Shown here piece by piece: positions 60,181 to 64,000 of a stretch of 64,000 nucleotides of DNA. Within the stretch, counting starts at the first letter, position 1. The number at the start of each line of letters is the position of its first letter. The notes below the pieces were generated by a model. The model did no database searches, was not told the origin of the DNA, and saw nothing but the letters and a program-made list of their open reading frames with translations. Both the position numbers and the translations under genes were made by a program. This stretch comes from Stomoxys calcitrans (taxonomy: Eukaryota; Arthropoda; Insecta; Diptera; Muscidae), in assembly GCF_963082655.1 (NCBI RefSeq), contig NC_081553.1, forward strand, positions 41,581,812 to 41,645,811, given 5' to 3'.

Positions 60181-61702
60181 GGGCAATGAGAGTTCATAAC
60201 AAAAAAATCTCCTCAAATAGATACTCAACAAGTCATATCAATAGATTAGTTTATATAAGAGCTACATCAGGTTATTTACCTATTCCAACCATTCTTGCCA
60301 AAGATGCATAATAAGCTTGTTAGGGCTTTATTCAACATTCTATGGTGTAGTTCACAAAAGAAATATAATACCATACTTTATTTAGAGTTTCGATCTCCTA
60401 TACAAACAACCAACAGTAGAAAATGGCACATTACAAAAATATGTCATTTTCTAAATTCCTATTTAAGTCTTCACACATCTCCCTAAATAAAGAAATTTTA
60501 CAGTTTATAAAACAAATTCCAATATTAGATAAAACCGAAGTTGTCTATTTTTCTTTGGTTTTATCACATATTCTTCCAATTTCATGTCATTTGATTGTCT
60601 TAATCACCTACTTTGTTGGATGATACATTAAGACAATAGCCAAGAAATTGGGTTCACCTCGGACTTGCACACTAACCTAATTTTCACGTCAAAAATTACA
60701 CAAAACCATGCGCCATGTCAAAATAAAAAAGCCTTTTGGCAAAGATACAGCACGTCCGAAGTAACATAAACAAATATTCACCAATAACCACCAAAAATTG
60801 GCATTTATTGTCTATTTGGCCCAAAACAATTCCGGCAAAAAAGCAACAACAACAACAACGAATAACATGCAAAATATCGACAAATAACCACAAATGATCC
60901 AAGATTGAATGTGGCAACAAAAGAATGATCACCATCTAAACATTCAAAACATCCTCATGGAATCAATGGAGTGAGAAAAGAATGAATGGATTTAACCGCC
61001 CAACAATGGCTATAAGAAAACCATTTTGGTAAGGTACTTCAGTATTGTTGTATTGAAGATCCATTGTTGGTAACAGCATAATGGCAGGGCTGGCTCAGTG
61101 TTTAAGTAAGTCTTTGGTCGTAAGCCATATCAACACCGCCTAATACAAGTATGATGGGAGCATAATGATGATGCAGACGGAAAAACAGGCAGACAGACAG
61201 ACAAACAGACAATAGCGGGGAGGAAACTATAATAATTTTTGAATAAACGAACAAGTTTTTAGTGGGGCATTAAGAATTTGTTTTTTTTTTCTTGTGAGAA
61301 ATTAGATAGAAGCTTTGCTTAAAACAGTGGTTCCAAATTACCGTTAAAATGTGAACTCCCCTAATCTTTTACACAATAGGTTCTATTGTATGGTCTGTCT
61401 ACTTGTATGCAATCGACTTAAGACGAATGATTCATTAACACTTTTGTTGCTGCTTTATTACTATTTTTATTTTGGTAAAATAATAGGTCAGAAAAATAAC
61501 ACCAATAGTAGCTAAATTAGGATCTAATTAAAAACAATACTTTAAAGATATTGAAAATCCCCACGTGCGTTTTCGTTTGGACTTTTGTATTGTGTTGTCT
61601 GTTGGCCAATCTTTGTCTAGAGTCAATCTACACAGAAAAAATATCAAGAACATTTTTTCAATTAAAAATGTTATTGAATATAAATAAAAATGTTTTTAAT
61701 TA
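60181..61702. other. Non-repetitive interval
   Basis: AT-rich, with a short (ACAG)n-like stretch near 61190-61215 and (CAA)n near 60845-60860. Short frames at 60295, 60423 and 60696 show no domain. No gene is called. Confidence 0.4.
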
Positions 61703-62660
61703 AAAAACAAGTAAAAGCGTGCTAAGTTCGGCCGGGCCGAACCTTATATACCCTCCACCATGGATCGCATTTGTCGAGTTCTTTTCCCGGCATCTCTTCT
61801 TAGGCAAAAAAAAGGATATAAAAAAAGATTTGCTCTGCTATTAGAGCGATATCAAGATATGGTCCGGTTTGGACCACAATTAAATTATAAGTTGGAGACC
61901 TGTGTAAAATGTCAGCCAATTCGAATAAGAATTGCGCCCTTTGTGGGCTCAAGAAATAAAATAGAGAGATCGATTTATATGGGAGCTGTATCGGCCTATA
62001 GACCGATTCAGACCTTAATAAACACGTATGTTAATGGTCATGAGAGAATCCGTCGTACAAAATTTCAGGCAAATCGGATAATAATTGCGACCGCCAGAGG
62101 CTCAAGAAGTCAAGATCCCAGATCGGTTTATATGGCAGCTAAATCAGGTTGTGAACCGACTTGTACTTTATTTAAAATAGTTGTTGAAAGTAACAATAAA
62201 AAACGTCTTGCGAAATTTCAGCCAAATCGAATAGAAATTGAGCCCTCTAGAAGCTCAAGAAGTCAAGTCACCAGATCTGTTTATATGACAGCTATATCAG
62301 GTTATGATCCGATTTGAACCATACTTGGCACAGTTGTTGGATATCATAACAAAATACTACGTGCCAAAATTTATTCAAATTGGATAAGAATTGCGCCCTC
62401 TAGAGGCTCAAGAAGTCAAGACCCAAGATCGGTTTATATGGCAGCTATATAAGGTTATGGACCGATTTGAACTATACTTGGCACAGTTGTTGGATATCGT
62501 AACAAAACACGTCGTGCAAAATTTCATTCCAATCGGATAAGTATTGCGCACTCTAGAGGCTCAAGAAGTCAAGACCCAAGATCGGTTTATATGGCAGCTA
62601 TATCAGGTTATAAACCGATCTGAACCATACTTGGCACAGTTGTTGGATATCATAACAAAA
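61703..62660 (-). mobile_element. Mini-me type A element, reverse, joined to type D
   Basis: The tail AAACAAGTAAAAGCGTGCTA and GTTCGGCCGGGCCGAAC are followed by about five units. Instead of the type A head it passes into type D units near 62665. The 185-codon frame at 61760-62317 lies wholly in repeat units and is not a gene. Confidence 0.75.
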
Positions 62661-63960
62661 CATATGGACATGCCTTAAATGTCCATATCGGATGAAATAT
62701 ACACATTGGAGCTATATCTAACTTAGGACTGACTTTAATGAAATTTTGCGCACGTATTGGAACGTCAATTCAAACTTCTCATATAAAATCGGGCGAAAAT
62801 TGAGGATTCTACAGCCTTAAAAGGCCATATCAGATGAAAAATATATATGGTAGCTATATCTAAATCTAAACCGATTTTTATGAAATTTTACACACATATG
62901 AAGACGTAAAATAAAGCACCTCATGCAACATTTTGTAAAGATCGGACTAAAATTGTGGCTTTTACAGCCTTAAAAAGCCATATCGGATGAAAGATATATA
63001 TGGGAGCTATATCTAAATCTGAACCGATTTTTATGAAATATTGCACATACATTAAGACTTCACAAAAACGACTTCATGCCTAATTTGTTAAAGATCGAAC
63101 CAAACTTGTGGCTTCTACAGCCTTAAACGGCCATAACGGATGAAAGATATATATGGAAGCTATATCCAAATCTGAACCAATTTTTATGAAATTTTTCAGA
63201 TATATAAAATGCAGTAACAAAAAAAAATTCCGTGCCAAATTTTGTGCAGATCGGTTGAAAATTGTAGCCAATACGGCCATTCAAGTGCAAATCGGGCGAT
63301 ACATATATATGGAAGCTATATCTGAATCTGAACCGATTTTTATGAAATTTTGCACACATATGGAGACGTCAAATAAAACACCCCATGCCAAATTTTGTAA
63401 ATATCGGTAAAAAATTGTGGCTTCTACAGCCTTAAACGGCCATAACGGATGAAAGATATATATGGGAAATATATCTAAATATGAACCGATTTTCATGGAA
63501 TTTTCCACACATATTAGGACGTTAAATAAAACACCCGTGCAAAATATTTTAAAGATCAGACTAAAACTGTGGCTTCTACAGCCATAAAGGTCCATGTCGG
63601 ATGAAAGATATATATGGGAGCTATATCTAAATCTGAACCGATTTTTACGAAATTTTGCACACATATGTAGACCTCAAATAAAATACCCAATGCCAAATTT
63701 TGTGAAGATCGGACTAAAATTGTGGCTTCTACAGCTTTAAAAAGCCATATCGGATGAAAGATATATATGGGAGCTATACCTAAATCTGAACCGATTTTTT
63801 TCAAAATTAATAGCGTTTGTCCTTGGCCCAAAAAAGTGACACGTGCAAAATTTCGTGACAATCGGACAACAAATACGATCTGCACTTTGATTACTAGAAT
63901 ACATGGACTCACAGACGGATATGGCTAAATCGAATCAGAAAGTGATTCTGAGTCGATCGG
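62661..63960 (-). mobile_element. Type D mini-me-like array
   Basis: Eight to nine units of about 150 bases contain GATGAAAGATATATATGGGA, GAACCGATTTTTATGAAATT and TGTGGCTTCTACAGCC. It ends with GGACTCACAGACGGATATGG near 63905 and a TCGATCGGTATACTTAGC end that may continue past the window. Confidence 0.75.
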
Positions 63961-64000
63961 TATACTTAGCTCTTCTCCTTCTTAGCGTTGCAAACAAAGT

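Noticed and set aside
61760..62317. 185-codon plus-strand frame
   Set aside because: It lies entirely within mini-me body units, and parts of it recur as short frames in other copies.
63281..63912. Overlapping minus-strand frames of 118-127 codons
   Set aside because: They fall in type D repeat units; the apparent repeated protein motif (IGSDLDIAPIYIFHP) is the repeat translated.

Overview
The window reads as euchromatic nuclear DNA of a higher fly, most likely a muscid (house fly, stable fly or horn fly type). That rests on an AT-rich, intron-containing host gene recognisable from Drosophila, mariner and Tc1-type elements, and very many dispersed elements carrying the (TA)n/(GTCY)n core described as mini-me/DINE-1 in Diptera. 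The genus is inference. No bacterial genes, operons or CRISPR arrays were seen.

One host gene is clear. It is the V-ATPase accessory subunit Ac45 (VhaAC45/ATP6AP1 family), four coding exons on the + strand between 3145 and 11076, encoding 378 residues from signal peptide to single membrane span and cytosolic tail. Its second intron (3801-10434) is 6.6 kb and almost wholly made of mobile-element debris. Weak candidates for other host sequence are a small secreted peptide on the minus strand (35640-35861) and two untranslated-exon-like stretches (about 23391-23535 and 41391-41821). A coding-like but frame-broken stretch lies at 18449-18903.

The rest is layered repeats. (i) About fifteen copies of a mini-me/DINE-like element have a head with TATACCC..CCACC, a (TA)n core and (GTCY)n, a body of diverged units of about 150-160 bp, and a tail with the palindrome GTTCGGCCCGGCCGAAC. 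Four sub-types (called A-D here) are distinguishable by their body units. (ii) Larger elements are built of units of about 110 bp, bounded by an ACTAGCTGNCCCGGGCCCGC end and an (ACAA)n plus TATATATAAGA end. (iii) There are three copies of a mellifera-type mariner MITE. (iv) A fold-back element retains pieces of its parent transposase, and a broken transposase of similar kind lies at 53.8-54.3 kb. (v) A tRNA-derived SINE is present in six copies, one with a perfect 12-bp target duplication. (vi) Broken LINEs include RNase H-bearing copies at 16-17 and 25.7-27.5 kb and RTE-like copies at 13.7, 53 and 56-59 kb.

Three large tandem arrays stand out: a (CTTA)n microsatellite of about 1.9 kb (14253-16160), a 29-bp minisatellite of about 1.8 kb (23906-25710) whose unit also occurs inside a hAT-like element at 19.5-22.4 kb, and a 20-bp minisatellite (45190-49030) that is open in all three minus-strand frames. 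Several nested insertions give relative ages. I see no evidence for a novel multi-gene system; the notable content is repeat biology and how new tandem repeats arise from mobile elements.
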